Source: JBGOTP01 sp041476545 (GTDB taxonomy: Bacteria > Acidobacteriota > Vicinamibacteria > Vicinamibacterales > CAVVIG01). Taken from it: a stretch of 15,231 nt of DNA. Below the pieces are notes generated by a model. It had not been told where the DNA came from, searched no databases, and saw nothing but the letters and a program-made list of their open reading frames with translations. The position numbers were made by a program, and so were the translations under genes. Below, piece after piece: positions 7,141 through 15,080 of the stretch. Every line of letters begins with the position of its first letter. Positions within the stretch are counted from its first letter, which is position 1. The stretch spans positions 1 to 15,231 of the forward strand of contig JBGOTP010000083.1 in assembly GCA_041476545.1 (NCBI GenBank), in the 5' to 3' direction.

Positions 7141-10100
7141 ACCTCCGCGGTCTTGTCCGGCGCACCCCGCGCGAAGAGGCGTCTCACGTGGGCGGCGGGA
7201 TTCCATTCGCGGAGATCGTCGAAGTAGGAATAGACGACCGGCGTGACGAGCAGCGTCAGCAGCAGACAAATCGACTGGCCGCCGATGATCGTGACGGCCA
7301 TCGAGGAGCGCGATCCCGCCCCCGATCCGCGGCCGAACGCGATCGGAATCATGCCCGCGATGATCGCGATGGTCGTCATGAGGATCGGCCGCAGCCTCAC
7401 GTGGTTGGCGGCCATCATCGCCTCGTGCCGCTCCATGCCCTGCGCGCGCAGCGTGTTGGTGTAGTCCACCTGCAGAATCGAATTCTTCTTCACGATGCCG
7501 AAGAGCATCATCAGGCCGATCGCGCTGTAGACGTTGAGCGTCATGCCGAACGCCATCAGCGCCAGAAGGCCGGCCGGGAGGCTGAGGGGCAGCGAGGTCA
7601 TGATCGTCAGCGGATGCACGAAACTGTTGAACTGCGACGCGAGCACCATGTAGATGAAGATCACGGCAAGCACCAGCGCGATCACGAAGTTGTTCGACGC
7701 CTCCGCGAGGGTTCGCGCGCTGCCGCCGAAGACGGCGACGTACCCCGGCTTGAGGTGCAGTTCGTCGACCTTCGCGCGCGCCGAGGTCAGCACCTCGCTG
7801 AGCGGTACACCCTGAAGGTTGGCGGAGACCGAGATCTGCCGCTGACGGTTGTAACGATCGATCGAGGCCGGACCTGAATCGTTGGTCAGGGTGGCGACGT
7901 CGCTGACCTTGACCGTTTTCCCCGGGCCCGCGGCCACGAGCAGATCCCCCATGCCCTGCGTGTTGCTCCGGTACGGCTCATCGAGTCGGAGACGGACGAT
8001 GAACTGGTCGTCGCCGTCCTTGAATTCCGAGACCTCTTCGCCGCCGACGAGCGCGCGCAGGCTGTTGGCCAGCGTATCGATGCTCACGCCCAGATCCGCA
8101 GCCCGCGCCCGGTCGACACTGATCCGCAACTCGGGCTGGGTCGGCTCGAAATTGGTGGACACATCGACCACGCCGCGGACCTCGCGGATCTTGTCCATCA
8201 ACTGAACCGTGTACTCCTGGAGCCGTTCAATGTCCGGCCCCTGGATGAGGATGCTCAGGCCATTCCCTCCACCACCACCACCGCGGCCGCCACCGCCTCC
8301 GGTGCCACCGGAGATATCGGTGCTGCCCGACACGCTCATGCGCGCGCCCTGGTACTTGCGCAGCAACTGCCGCGTGCGAATCATCATCTCCTGCTGCGAG
8401 ACCTTGCGCTCCTCGAGGTCCACCATCACGACGCGGAAACTGCCTTGCCCGGGGTTCACGTTGACGCTCACGCGGCGCAGCAACGGCAGCGCGAGGATCT
8501 CCTTCTCGATCGGCTTGATGAACTCCTCGGTCCGCTGGTAGCTCGTGCCTTTGGGCAGGCGCACATTGACGTTGAATTCGCCCTGGTCGTCGTCGGGCAC
8601 GATCTCCTTGCCGACGAACGGATAGAGGAACGCCGCCGAGAGGGTGACGGCGCCCGCGATGCCGAGCATCACCGGCCGGTGCCGCAGGGACCAGCCCAGC
8701 ATCCGCCCGTAGAGGCGGTCGACCTTGGCGTACACACCACCGGACTTCGTCGTGGAGTGATCCGACTTGATGTCTTCCTTCTTGAGCCACCAGGCGCACA
8801 GGGCGGGCGTCAACGTGAAGGAAATGAACATCGACAGCAGGATGGCGCAGGCCGACGTGATGCCGAAGCTGTAGAAGTAGCGCCCGATCTGGCCGGTCAT
8901 GAACGCGACCGGCACGAAGATGACGACCAGCGAGAGCGTGGTCGCCATCACGGCGAGCCCGATTTCGCGCGTGGCGTCGGCCGCGGCCTCGCGCGGGCTG
9001 ACGCCCTTCTCCTCGACGTACCGGAAAATGTTCTCGAGCACGACGATTGCGTCGTCGATGACAATGCCGGTCGCGAGCGAGAGGGCGAGCATCGTCATGT
9101 TGTTCAGCGTGAAGCCGAAGAGCTTCATGAACGTGAACGTGCCGATGATCGAGGTCGGCACGGCCAGGGCCGCGATGAGGGTCACGCGCAGATTGCGGAT
9201 GAACAGGAACACGACGCAACAGGCCAGGAATCCGCCGAGCAGCAGGTGCAGGCGGATGTCGTCGAACGATCGCCGGATGAAGCGGGACTGATCGCTGCCG
9301 ATGTTAATCGTGACGTCGGAGGGCAGCCCCGCCTGAATCTGGGTGAGCCGCGCGAGGGCGCGGTCGACCACCTCGACGGTGTTGGTGCCCGACTGCTTCT
9401 GGACCATCAGGCTGACGGCCGTGATCGCCTGGCCGTCGACGCCGAGGCGCGTCGAGCCGCGGATTTCCTGGACCGCGTCCTGCACGCGGCCGACGTCGGC
9501 GAAGGTGACGGCCGCGCCGTCCTTGTACGTCAGCACGATGCGGTTGAAGTCCTTCACGTCGTGGATGCGCCCCATCGTCCTGAGCCCGATCTCGGCCGGG
9601 CCGGACACGAAGCTGCCGCCCGGGATCTCGACGTTCTGGCGCTGGACCGCGGTGCGCACCTGATCGACGGTCAGTCCGTAGGCATTGAGGCGGTCGGCGT
9701 TCAGCAGCAGCTGGATCTCACGCTTCCGCTCGCCCATGAGGCCGACGGCTCCCACGCCCGGTAGCGTCTCGAGACTCTGCCTGATCGTCTTGTCCGCGAT
9801 CTCGGTCAGCTCCTTCGGCGATCGCGGACCATACACCGCAAAGTTCAGAATAGGCGCGCTGTCGGGATCGATTTTCGAGATTTGAGCCGGTCGCGCATCG
9901 CGCGGGAACTGCCCGACAATCCCCGCGACCTTGTCGCGGACGTCCTGGACCGCCGAGTCGATGTTGCGCTCGAGCGTAAAGGTGATGGTCACGCGCGCGG
10001 AACCCTGATCGGAGCTGGCCCGCAGCTCGTCGATGCCGCTGATGGTGTTGACCGCCTCTTCGATCCGCTTGGTAACCTGCGTCTCGACTTCCTCGGCGCT

Positions 10101-10262
10101 CGCCCCGGGGAGGTATACGCTGACGGTCACGACCGGCTGGTCGGTCTTCGGCATCAGATCCAGGCCGAGGGTCCAGTACGACACGCCGCCGAGCACGACG
10201 AACGCGGCCGTCATCATGACGGCGAAGACCGGGCGTCTGACGCTGACGTCTGACAAAATCAT
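7137..10262 (-). CDS. RND efflux pump, inner-membrane HAE1-type subunit
   Basis: 1041 residues, full length for the hydrophobe/amphiphile efflux RND family. It is a proton-driven pump that exports small molecules from the periplasm and inner membrane through a tripartite complex. Visible: TM1 (about 12-30), first periplasmic porter and docking domain, TM2-6 (about 338-490) with the proton-relay pair Asp403-Asp404 in GIVIDDAIVVLEN, the second periplasmic half, and TM8-12 with Lys926 in GIVKKNSIL. Residues 651-667 are a Gly/Arg run in the second porter domain where AcrB has an ordered segment near its substrate entry cleft. The start is ATG with GGAGG six bases upstream, inside the end of the fusion-protein gene (ATGA overlap). 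Substrate is not predictable from sequence alone. Confidence 0.95.
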   Translation of the reverse strand: MILSDVSVRRPVFAVMMTAAFVVLGGVSYWTLGLDLMPKTDQPVVTVSVYLPGASAEEVETQVTKRIEEAVNTISGIDELRASSDQGSARVTITFTLERNIDSAVQDVRDKVAGIVGQFPRDARPAQISKIDPDSAPILNFAVYGPRSPKELTEIADKTIRQSLETLPGVGAVGLMGERKREIQLLLNADRLNAYGLTVDQVRTAVQRQNVEIPGGSFVSGPAEIGLRTMGRIHDVKDFNRIVLTYKDGAAVTFADVGRVQDAVQEIRGSTRLGVDGQAITAVSLMVQKQSGTNTVEVVDRALARLTQIQAGLPSDVTINIGSDQSRFIRRSFDDIRLHLLLGGFLACCVVFLFIRNLRVTLIAALAVPTSIIGTFTFMKLFGFTLNNMTMLALSLATGIVIDDAIVVLENIFRYVEEKGVSPREAAADATREIGLAVMATTLSLVVIFVPVAFMTGQIGRYFYSFGITSACAILLSMFISFTLTPALCAWWLKKEDIKSDHSTTKSGGVYAKVDRLYGRMLGWSLRHRPVMLGIAGAVTLSAAFLYPFVGKEIVPDDDQGEFNVNVRLPKGTSYQRTEEFIKPIEKEILALPLLRRVSVNVNPGQGSFRVVMVDLEERKVSQQEMMIRTRQLLRKYQGARMSVSGSTDISGGTGGGGGRGGGGGGNGLSILIQGPDIERLQEYTVQLMDKIREVRGVVDVSTNFEPTQPELRISVDRARAADLGVSIDTLANSLRALVGGEEVSEFKDGDDQFIVRLRLDEPYRSNTQGMGDLLVAAGPGKTVKVSDVATLTNDSGPASIDRYNRQRQISVSANLQGVPLSEVLTSARAKVDELHLKPGYVAVFGGSARTLAEASNNFVIALVLAVIFIYMVLASQFNSFVHPLTIMTSLPLSLPAGLLALMAFGMTLNVYSAIGLMMLFGIVKKNSILQVDYTNTLRAQGMERHEAMMAANHVRLRPILMTTIAIIAGMIPIAFGRGSGAGSRSSMAVTIIGGQSICLLLTLLVTPVVYSYFDDLREWNPAAHVRRLFARGAPDKTAEV

Positions 10263-11590
10263 CGCTGGCCTCCATCAGCACGGCCCGGGCCGCGCTCGCC
10301 ACGTGACGGGTTCTCTGATGCCGGCCCCGCCCCCGCGTCGCCGTCGCGGCCAATGCGCACCGCGCCGCCGCTGGCAAGCTGGTTGAGATTCGACGCGGCG
10401 AGCGTCTCGGGCCCTTTCAGGCCGTCCACGATCTCCCACGCTCCATCCTGGTGAACACCGAGGGACACGATTTGCGGTCGCACTTTCCCGTCCTCGATCA
10501 CGAATACCGTCGAGACACCAGCCATGGTGGATACCGCATCGTCGGAGACCGCCATGACGTTGTCATCGCGGTTGATTGAAATTGTACCCTTTGCGAAGAA
10601 TCCCGGCTTCAGCTGGCGGTTGTTGTTGTTGACGAGGGCTTCAATCACGAACGTCCGGGTTGCTTGGTCGACCGCCGGGCTCACAAACGCCACCCGCCCC
10701 TCAAACGCCTGAGTCGGAAACGCCTCGACCGTAAACCGCACGGCTTGTCCCGGACTGATCTGGCCGGCAAATTTCTCCTGCACGCCGGTTCTCAGTTTCA
10801 GGGGGTGCATCTGGACGATCGTGGCGACCTGCGTGTTCTCGCGGATGTATTCACCCGGCTGCACGAGCCGCTCGGAAATTGATCCCGCCACGGGGGCCTT
10901 GATCGCGGCGTCGTTCACCTTTTTCTGGGCGAGTTCGTTCGAAGCGCGGCGGTCCTGCAGGCTGGCCTTGAGCGATCGCGCGGTGTCGACGGCCGCCTCG
11001 TAGTTGGCGTCCGCGACCTTCAGGCGGGTGTCCGCCGTGTCCTTGTCGACCTGTGACAGCACGCCCAGTCCGCTGAGTCGCTGTGCGCGCGCGTACGCGG
11101 CACGGGCATCGTCGCGACTTGCGATCGCCTGACGCACTGACGCGATTTGTTCGTCCGGCGGCGGCGGCTGGTCCCGCTGGATGCCCAGTTGCGCCTCAAC
11201 CTGCCGTAAGGCGCTGTCGGCGCGTTCGAGCGCGAGCGTCAGCTCGCGCGGTTCGAGCCGGACCAGCACATCGCCCACCTTCACTTCCGATCCAAGTTCC
11301 ACCGAGACGGTGTTGACCCGGCCAGCCACCTCGCTGCTCACTTTGGCCTGATCGGGGGAGAGCAGCGTGCCGGAGAGATCGACCTCACGCTGAACGGTGA
11401 TGCGCTGAACAGTCGTGGATTGGACGGCGACGACGCCACCGCGGCCGCCGCGACTGCCACGGCCACCGGCCGCACCGGTCGCTGGCGCCGCGCCTGTCGA
11501 GCTGGCTGGCGCGCGACCGCACGCCGCACATACCGCGAACGCGGCGGCCAGCGTGGCCCCGCGCCAGCCAAATGAACCCGGGATGATCAT
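10259..11590 (-). CDS. RND efflux membrane-fusion protein (HlyD/MexA type)
   Basis: 443 residues. Periplasmic adaptor linking the RND pump to an outer-membrane channel. The N-terminus has a hydrophobic segment (11-23) with Ala-Ala-Cys24, a plausible though imperfect lipobox, so it is probably a lipoprotein. A Gly/Arg-rich linker (41-52) follows. Then come the first half of the lipoyl domain (VSSEVAGRVNTVSVELGSEV, 85-104), an alpha-helical hairpin (about 113-228), the second lipoyl half (AAIKAPVAGSISERLVQPGE, 228-247), a beta-barrel (261-340) and a membrane-proximal domain. The last 25 residues are Gly/Arg/Pro-rich and look disordered. Start: ATG with AAGGA five bases upstream (11596-11600). 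First gene of the four-gene chain; no TolC-like gene lies nearby. Confidence 0.93.
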   Translation of the reverse strand: MIIPGSFGWRGATLAAAFAVCAACGRAPASSTGAAPATGAAGGRGSRGGRGGVVAVQSTTVQRITVQREVDLSGTLLSPDQAKVSSEVAGRVNTVSVELGSEVKVGDVLVRLEPRELTLALERADSALRQVEAQLGIQRDQPPPPDEQIASVRQAIASRDDARAAYARAQRLSGLGVLSQVDKDTADTRLKVADANYEAAVDTARSLKASLQDRRASNELAQKKVNDAAIKAPVAGSISERLVQPGEYIRENTQVATIVQMHPLKLRTGVQEKFAGQISPGQAVRFTVEAFPTQAFEGRVAFVSPAVDQATRTFVIEALVNNNNRQLKPGFFAKGTISINRDDNVMAVSDDAVSTMAGVSTVFVIEDGKVRPQIVSLGVHQDGAWEIVDGLKGPETLAASNLNQLASGGAVRIGRDGDAGAGPASENPSRGERGPGRADGGQR

Positions 11591-11619
11591 GCATATCCTT
11601 GAAAGATGACGACGAAGAT

Positions 11620-11640
11620 GGCGACGAGCCTGTCGTCGCC
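11620..11640. promoter_or_regulatory. Perfect hairpin in the efflux-operon leader
   Basis: GGCGACGA (11620-11627) and TCGTCGCC (11633-11640) are exact reverse complements around a five-base centre, about 30-50 bases before the fusion-protein ATG. The symmetry and place fit either a dimeric repressor's operator or an RNA hairpin in the leader. No regulator gene is in the window to link to it. Confidence 0.4.
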
Positions 11641-11781
11641 CGTATCAATATGCCCGAAGGGAAGTCTATCGTAGAATCCACGGCCATGCGCTGCATATGG
11701 CGGGTCACGTTCGGCGCTGGTGTTCTGCTCGCGGTGGCTGGGGCGGGTGTGGAACTGTGGCCAATTTCACGACGGTCAGTC

Positions 11782-11800
11782 GGGTGCCGCGCTGGCACCC
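11782..11800. repeat. Perfect 7-bp hairpin, role unknown
   Basis: GGGTGCC (11782-11788) pairs fully with GGCACCC (11794-11800) across a five-base loop. No T-run follows on either strand, so it is not a normal intrinsic terminator. It lies about 190 bases upstream of the efflux operon start. Confidence 0.45.
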
Positions 11801-11864
11801 CGGAACTTCAGAGTCTGCCGACTGGCCGGGTCCGGTAACGGCTAGCCATCGGCCTGCCGGAGTG

Positions 11865-11890
11865 AAAAAATGACGCGCGGCATCCGCGCC
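11865..11890 (-). terminator. Intrinsic terminator of the DUF1800-DUF1501 operon
   Basis: Read on the - strand, directly after the DUF1501 stop codon: a six-pair GC stem (GCGCGG / CCGCGC, bases 11889-11884 and 11880-11875) with a three-base loop, then GTCA and six T (11870-11865). Stem, short loop and T-run fit Rho-independent termination of the leftward pair, separating it from the efflux operon. Confidence 0.75.
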
Positions 11891-11891
11891 A

Positions 11892-13094
11892 TTATGTTCG
11901 CAGCAAACCCAGCGGATCCCCCGGCTTGAACCCAGGGAACACGGGATCGATCTTCTGCCCCAGGTGCCGGCCGACCAGTTCGCCGAGCACGTCGCGAAAA
12001 TCGGTAGTGACCGCGAGATCGCGCCGCTCGAACAACTGCCCGGGCTCGAGGCCCGGCCAGCGTCCGTAGATCTGACCGCCACGCACGGGCCCGCCGAGGA
12101 CCATCATCACGTTGCCATGGCCGTGATCGGTGCCGGCGTTGCCGTCCTCCTGCACCGTCCGTCCAAACTCCGACATCGTCACGATGACGATGTCTTCCAT
12201 GCGGTCGCCCATGTCTCGCGCGAAGGCGGCCAGCGACGTCCCGAACTGTTGCAGCAAGCCGGTCAACTGCGGCGCCTCGTTGCTGTGATGGTCCCATCCG
12301 TTGATGTCGGCAAACGCCGCCTCGACACCGACGTCGGCCTTGATGAGGCGCGCAATCTGCCGCAGCCCGTTGCCCAATTCGCCGAAGTACTGCACGCCGG
12401 CGGCCGGCGTATATGGCTGGCGGTTGATCGCCTCGATCATCTTCATCGCGTCGAACGTGTCTTTCCCGGGCGCCCTCATCTGGGCGTCTGCTGACGTGGC
12501 GTACATGCGCTCGAGGATGCTGGACGCGCCCTGATTGCGCACCTGAAACTGTTGCAAGTCGGTAATGGCGATCGCACTGCGGTTTCCGCGCAGCGTGCGC
12601 GGCATCCTGGCGCCGATCGAAATGGCGCGGACCGGTGACGTCTCGAGTGTCGGCGGCGGAAGCGCGCGATTCAGCCAGCCATCGTCCGAGATCCGGCCGG
12701 GCGTTCCCGACTCCATGTAATCCTGCGCATCGAAATGCGATCGCGACGGATCTGGCGAGCCCACCGCCTCGACGATCGCCAGCTGTCCGCTATCCCAGAA
12801 CGGCTTCAGCGGCTGCAGCGACGGGTGCAGTCCAAAGCGTCCGTCGAGATCGATCGCGCCGTTGGTCTTGCCGGGCAGAGGCACCGCGATCGTCGGACGC
12901 ACGGCGTAATACCGCGGTTCGGCAAATGGGACGACGATGTTGAGGCCGTCGGCGGCGCCACGCTGGAAGATGACGATGAGGATTTTGCGCCGGCGCTCGC
13001 CTTGCGCGGCCGCCCGCACGAGCCACGACGGGGCAGTGCCGACGCCGGCCATCGCTAACGCGGACGCGCGAAGAAAATACCGTCGCGTGAGCAC
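11892..13094 (-). CDS. DUF1501 protein, Tat-exported
   Basis: 400 residues from a GTG start with GGAGG spaced four to five bases upstream; the frame stays open far upstream, but that part overlaps the DUF1800 gene. The N-terminus TRRYFLRASALAMAGVG (3-19) is a twin-arginine signal, implying export of a folded, possibly metal-loaded, protein. DUF1501 signatures are clear: GWDHHSNE (267-273 region), MSEFGRTVQE (307-316) and GTDHGHG (321-327). These resemble the metal-site motifs of the alkaline phosphatase/sulfatase superfamily, but the enzymatic role of DUF1501 proteins is not established. Length is normal for the family. Two bases separate its start from the DUF1800 stop, so the two are surely co-expressed. 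A terminator follows immediately. Confidence 0.92.
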   Translation of the reverse strand: MLTRRYFLRASALAMAGVGTAPSWLVRAAAQGERRRKILIVIFQRGAADGLNIVVPFAEPRYYAVRPTIAVPLPGKTNGAIDLDGRFGLHPSLQPLKPFWDSGQLAIVEAVGSPDPSRSHFDAQDYMESGTPGRISDDGWLNRALPPPTLETSPVRAISIGARMPRTLRGNRSAIAITDLQQFQVRNQGASSILERMYATSADAQMRAPGKDTFDAMKMIEAINRQPYTPAAGVQYFGELGNGLRQIARLIKADVGVEAAFADINGWDHHSNEAPQLTGLLQQFGTSLAAFARDMGDRMEDIVIVTMSEFGRTVQEDGNAGTDHGHGNVMMVLGGPVRGGQIYGRWPGLEPGQLFERRDLAVTTDFRDVLGELVGRHLGQKIDPVFPGFKPGDPLGLLRT

Positions 13095-13096
13095 GG

Positions 13097-15022
13097 CTAC
13101 CTCCGTTGAAAATCGGGTGAGCCCATGACGAGCGCCGCAAGGATCGAGGGGGTCGCTTCCGTATCCTGAATGCCTTTCTCGATCGCGGCGAGCGTCGAGG
13201 CTGATGGCGGAACGCCAAGGAGCGTGCTGGCGACTGTGGAGGCGTCCTTGAAATTGAACTGGCTGAGGTTCACCTTCACGCCCGGAACCTGACCCGCCGT
13301 AAGCGCCGCCGCGAAGTTGATCCGGCCGAGAATGCCAGCCGTATTGGCCCACGCCTCGCCGGTGTTGGGGTAGCCGGCCGGATCGACTTTCCCGTAGAGC
13401 GGTTCGCCCAGATCGCCAATGCGTTGGGCCAGCGCGAACGGATCGTCGATGTCCGCGTTCACGGCGCGGACGGCGCTCACCGCCATGTCGAGCGGCGACT
13501 TCACCTTCGCCTGCCACGCGCCCTCGGACAGGAACTCCGGCGAGCTGAAGAGCGTTTGGAGCACGGCGCGCAGATCGCCGTCGGTCTTCGTGAAGGTCTC
13601 GGCCATGCGACTCACCAGGGTGGCTGGCGGATCGTCGGCGACGAAACGCTGGGCGAGCTTCTTGGAGATGAACGTCGCGGTCGACGGGTGGCGAGCCAGG
13701 ATGTCGATCACGTCCAGGCCATCCTGTTCCCCTCGGCCGGCCGGCAGCGTATGACCGAGGACGATCTTTTCCTTGCGGTCGTGTCCGTTCGGATTGAACT
13801 GGAACTCGGCGTACTTGCCGAGGTCGTAGATCGTCCAGCCGCTGAACGCGCGAGCGACGGCGATGACGTCCTGCTGCGTGTAGCCGCCGTCGACGCCGAG
13901 CGTGTGCAGTTCCATCAACTCGCGGCCGTAGTTCTCGTTGAGGCCCGGTCGCTGGACGCCAGGTGGGAGCTGCAGCTGCTGATCGTCGCGCTGTACTTGC
14001 GACTGCCAGTTATCCAGATAGAAGAGCATGGCCGGATGACGGGCCGTTGCACGTAGCAGGTCGCGAAAGCGGCCGAGGACGTGCGGACGGATGGCGTCGC
14101 GCTCGTAGCTCGTGAGCAGCGCGCGGGCCGGCCCCTTCCCGTTGAACACGTTGAAGTGATTCACCCAGAAGTCGACGAGGATTTCCTCGAGCTGCCGGTT
14201 CGAGTACACGGCGCGATAGAGCTTGTTTTCGATCAACTCGCCATGGACGAACTGCTGGGGCTGGCCGGCGGCCATCGCCTCGCGGCGCAGCGCCGGCACA
14301 TCAGAAAATGCTTGCGGGCCGAGCACGCGAAGCACCTGCTGGCGCTTTTCGGCGTCAAACGAATCGACGAGCGCCAGCTTCTCTTCACGTGTCCCCATGC
14401 GCGCGGACCGCATCTGATCGGGGGACAAGAGATTCGCGAGCGGCGGCATCATGCGCTGGCGCTCTTTCTGCATCGCGTCTTGCTCGCCCTGGCGCGCCTT
14501 GGCGGCCTCTTGCCGCAGATCGTCGGGGAGGCCGTCCAGCATCGGGGGCGGGGCGCCTGCCAGGACGAGGCGACGCGTTTCCGAATCGAAGGCCGCGAGC
14601 GTCGCGCGACGCTCGTCCGTCGATCCGCTTGTCAATTTCGCGCGCTGCAGCGGCGTCAGCGACTGGAGGGCGGCCGCCGAGGGCGGGCGAATCATGAAGG
14701 CCGCCGGCGCCGGTGGATATTTCTCGAGAATCTGCCAGGTGGTGAGTTGCAGCGTCGCGAACGGCTTCAGCCGAGCCTCGAGCACCGGATTTTCGGCAAT
14801 CCGGTCGGGGTGCAACTGCAGATCGATCCACTTGTCGAGACCCATCCGGCGAATCTCGGCAACGTCGCCGGCACGCGGTCCAAACGTCAGCCGGTTCAGG
14901 GCGTGGACGATTTGTCTGTCGGGGGGAAGTTTCTGATCAAAGCGGCCCGCGGAGTGGCCAGGGACCGGAAGGCACGCCAGCAGCCCTGCCGCAACGCCAA
15001 CGGCGTATCCCAAGCGTTTCAT
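13097..15022 (-). CDS. DUF1800 exported protein with duplicated helical insert
   Basis: 641 residues. A signal peptide (about 1-25, ending HSA-GRF) directs it out of the cytoplasm. DUF1800 motifs: HALNRLTFGPRAGDV (40-54), DFWVNHFNVF (284-293), NENYGRELMELHTLGVDGGY (362-381) and FSGWTIYD (393-400). Between the N-terminal motif and the second lies a charged helical stretch (about 110-260) that makes the protein longer than many relatives and contains two similar units of about 52 residues (121-173 and 198-250). Function unknown; the family is regularly encoded next to DUF1501, as here, and the pair may act together in the periplasm. ATG 15022 is chosen over an upstream in-frame TTG (15070) because it has GAAGGGG at the right distance and starts the signal peptide cleanly. 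Confidence 0.92.
   Translation of the reverse strand: MKRLGYAVGVAAGLLACLPVPGHSAGRFDQKLPPDRQIVHALNRLTFGPRAGDVAEIRRMGLDKWIDLQLHPDRIAENPVLEARLKPFATLQLTTWQILEKYPPAPAAFMIRPPSAAALQSLTPLQRAKLTSGSTDERRATLAAFDSETRRLVLAGAPPPMLDGLPDDLRQEAAKARQGEQDAMQKERQRMMPPLANLLSPDQMRSARMGTREEKLALVDSFDAEKRQQVLRVLGPQAFSDVPALRREAMAAGQPQQFVHGELIENKLYRAVYSNRQLEEILVDFWVNHFNVFNGKGPARALLTSYERDAIRPHVLGRFRDLLRATARHPAMLFYLDNWQSQVQRDDQQLQLPPGVQRPGLNENYGRELMELHTLGVDGGYTQQDVIAVARAFSGWTIYDLGKYAEFQFNPNGHDRKEKIVLGHTLPAGRGEQDGLDVIDILARHPSTATFISKKLAQRFVADDPPATLVSRMAETFTKTDGDLRAVLQTLFSSPEFLSEGAWQAKVKSPLDMAVSAVRAVNADIDDPFALAQRIGDLGEPLYGKVDPAGYPNTGEAWANTAGILGRINFAAALTAGQVPGVKVNLSQFNFKDASTVASTLLGVPPSASTLAAIEKGIQDTEATPSILAALVMGSPDFQRR
13099..13104 (-). 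promoter_or_regulatory. Ribosome binding site for the DUF1501 GTG start
   Basis: GGAGGT (- strand) lies inside the last codons of the DUF1800 gene, four bases before the GTG at 13094. It decides the start of the DUF1501 gene and points to translational coupling between the two. Confidence 0.65.
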
Positions 15023-15028
15023 GCCGAA

Positions 15029-15035
15029 CCCCTTC
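15029..15035 (-). promoter_or_regulatory. Ribosome binding site for the DUF1800 gene
   Basis: GAAGGGG on the - strand, six bases before the ATG at 15022. It supports this start over the TTG at 15070, which has no such site. Confidence 0.5.
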
Positions 15036-15080
15036 GATGCGATCTTCTTGTACTCCTTCACCAGACTCAAGACATTACTG

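Larger units (their letters stand above)
11591..11864. other. Intergenic region upstream of the efflux operon
   Basis: Between the start of the fusion-protein gene and the terminator of the DUF1501 gene. It must contain the leftward promoter of the efflux operon, but I cannot pick a convincing -35/-10 pair. It holds two perfect hairpins (11620-11640 and 11782-11800). A small + frame (ATG at 11686, with one hydrophobic stretch) is open but has no ribosome site and no recognisable relatives, so I do not call it. Confidence 0.6.

Noticed and set aside
7141..7269. Upstream extension of the phosphorylase reading frame
   Set aside because: It overlaps the end of the pump gene, is Arg-rich and precedes the conserved N-terminus; starts at 7140 or 7119 explain the protein better.
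8445..9764. Long open frame on the + strand across the RND pump gene
   Set aside because: It lies wholly antisense to a full-length, motif-complete pump gene; its translation is Arg/His/Asp/Glu-rich with no family resemblance.
11686..11838. Small + strand frame with one hydrophobic segment
   Set aside because: No ribosome site, no recognisable relatives, and it covers two hairpins in an intergenic region; not enough to call a gene.
13095..13517. Upstream extension of the DUF1501 reading frame
   Set aside because: It overlaps the DUF1800 gene and would bury the twin-arginine signal; the GTG at 13094 has a good ribosome site.
15023..15070. Sixteen in-frame codons before the DUF1800 ATG, reading MSLVKEYKKIASKGFG and faintly like the start of a MscL channel
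   Set aside because: It would need a TTG start with no ribosome site and would place a charged stretch before a clean signal peptide; the resemblance is too short to mean anything alone.
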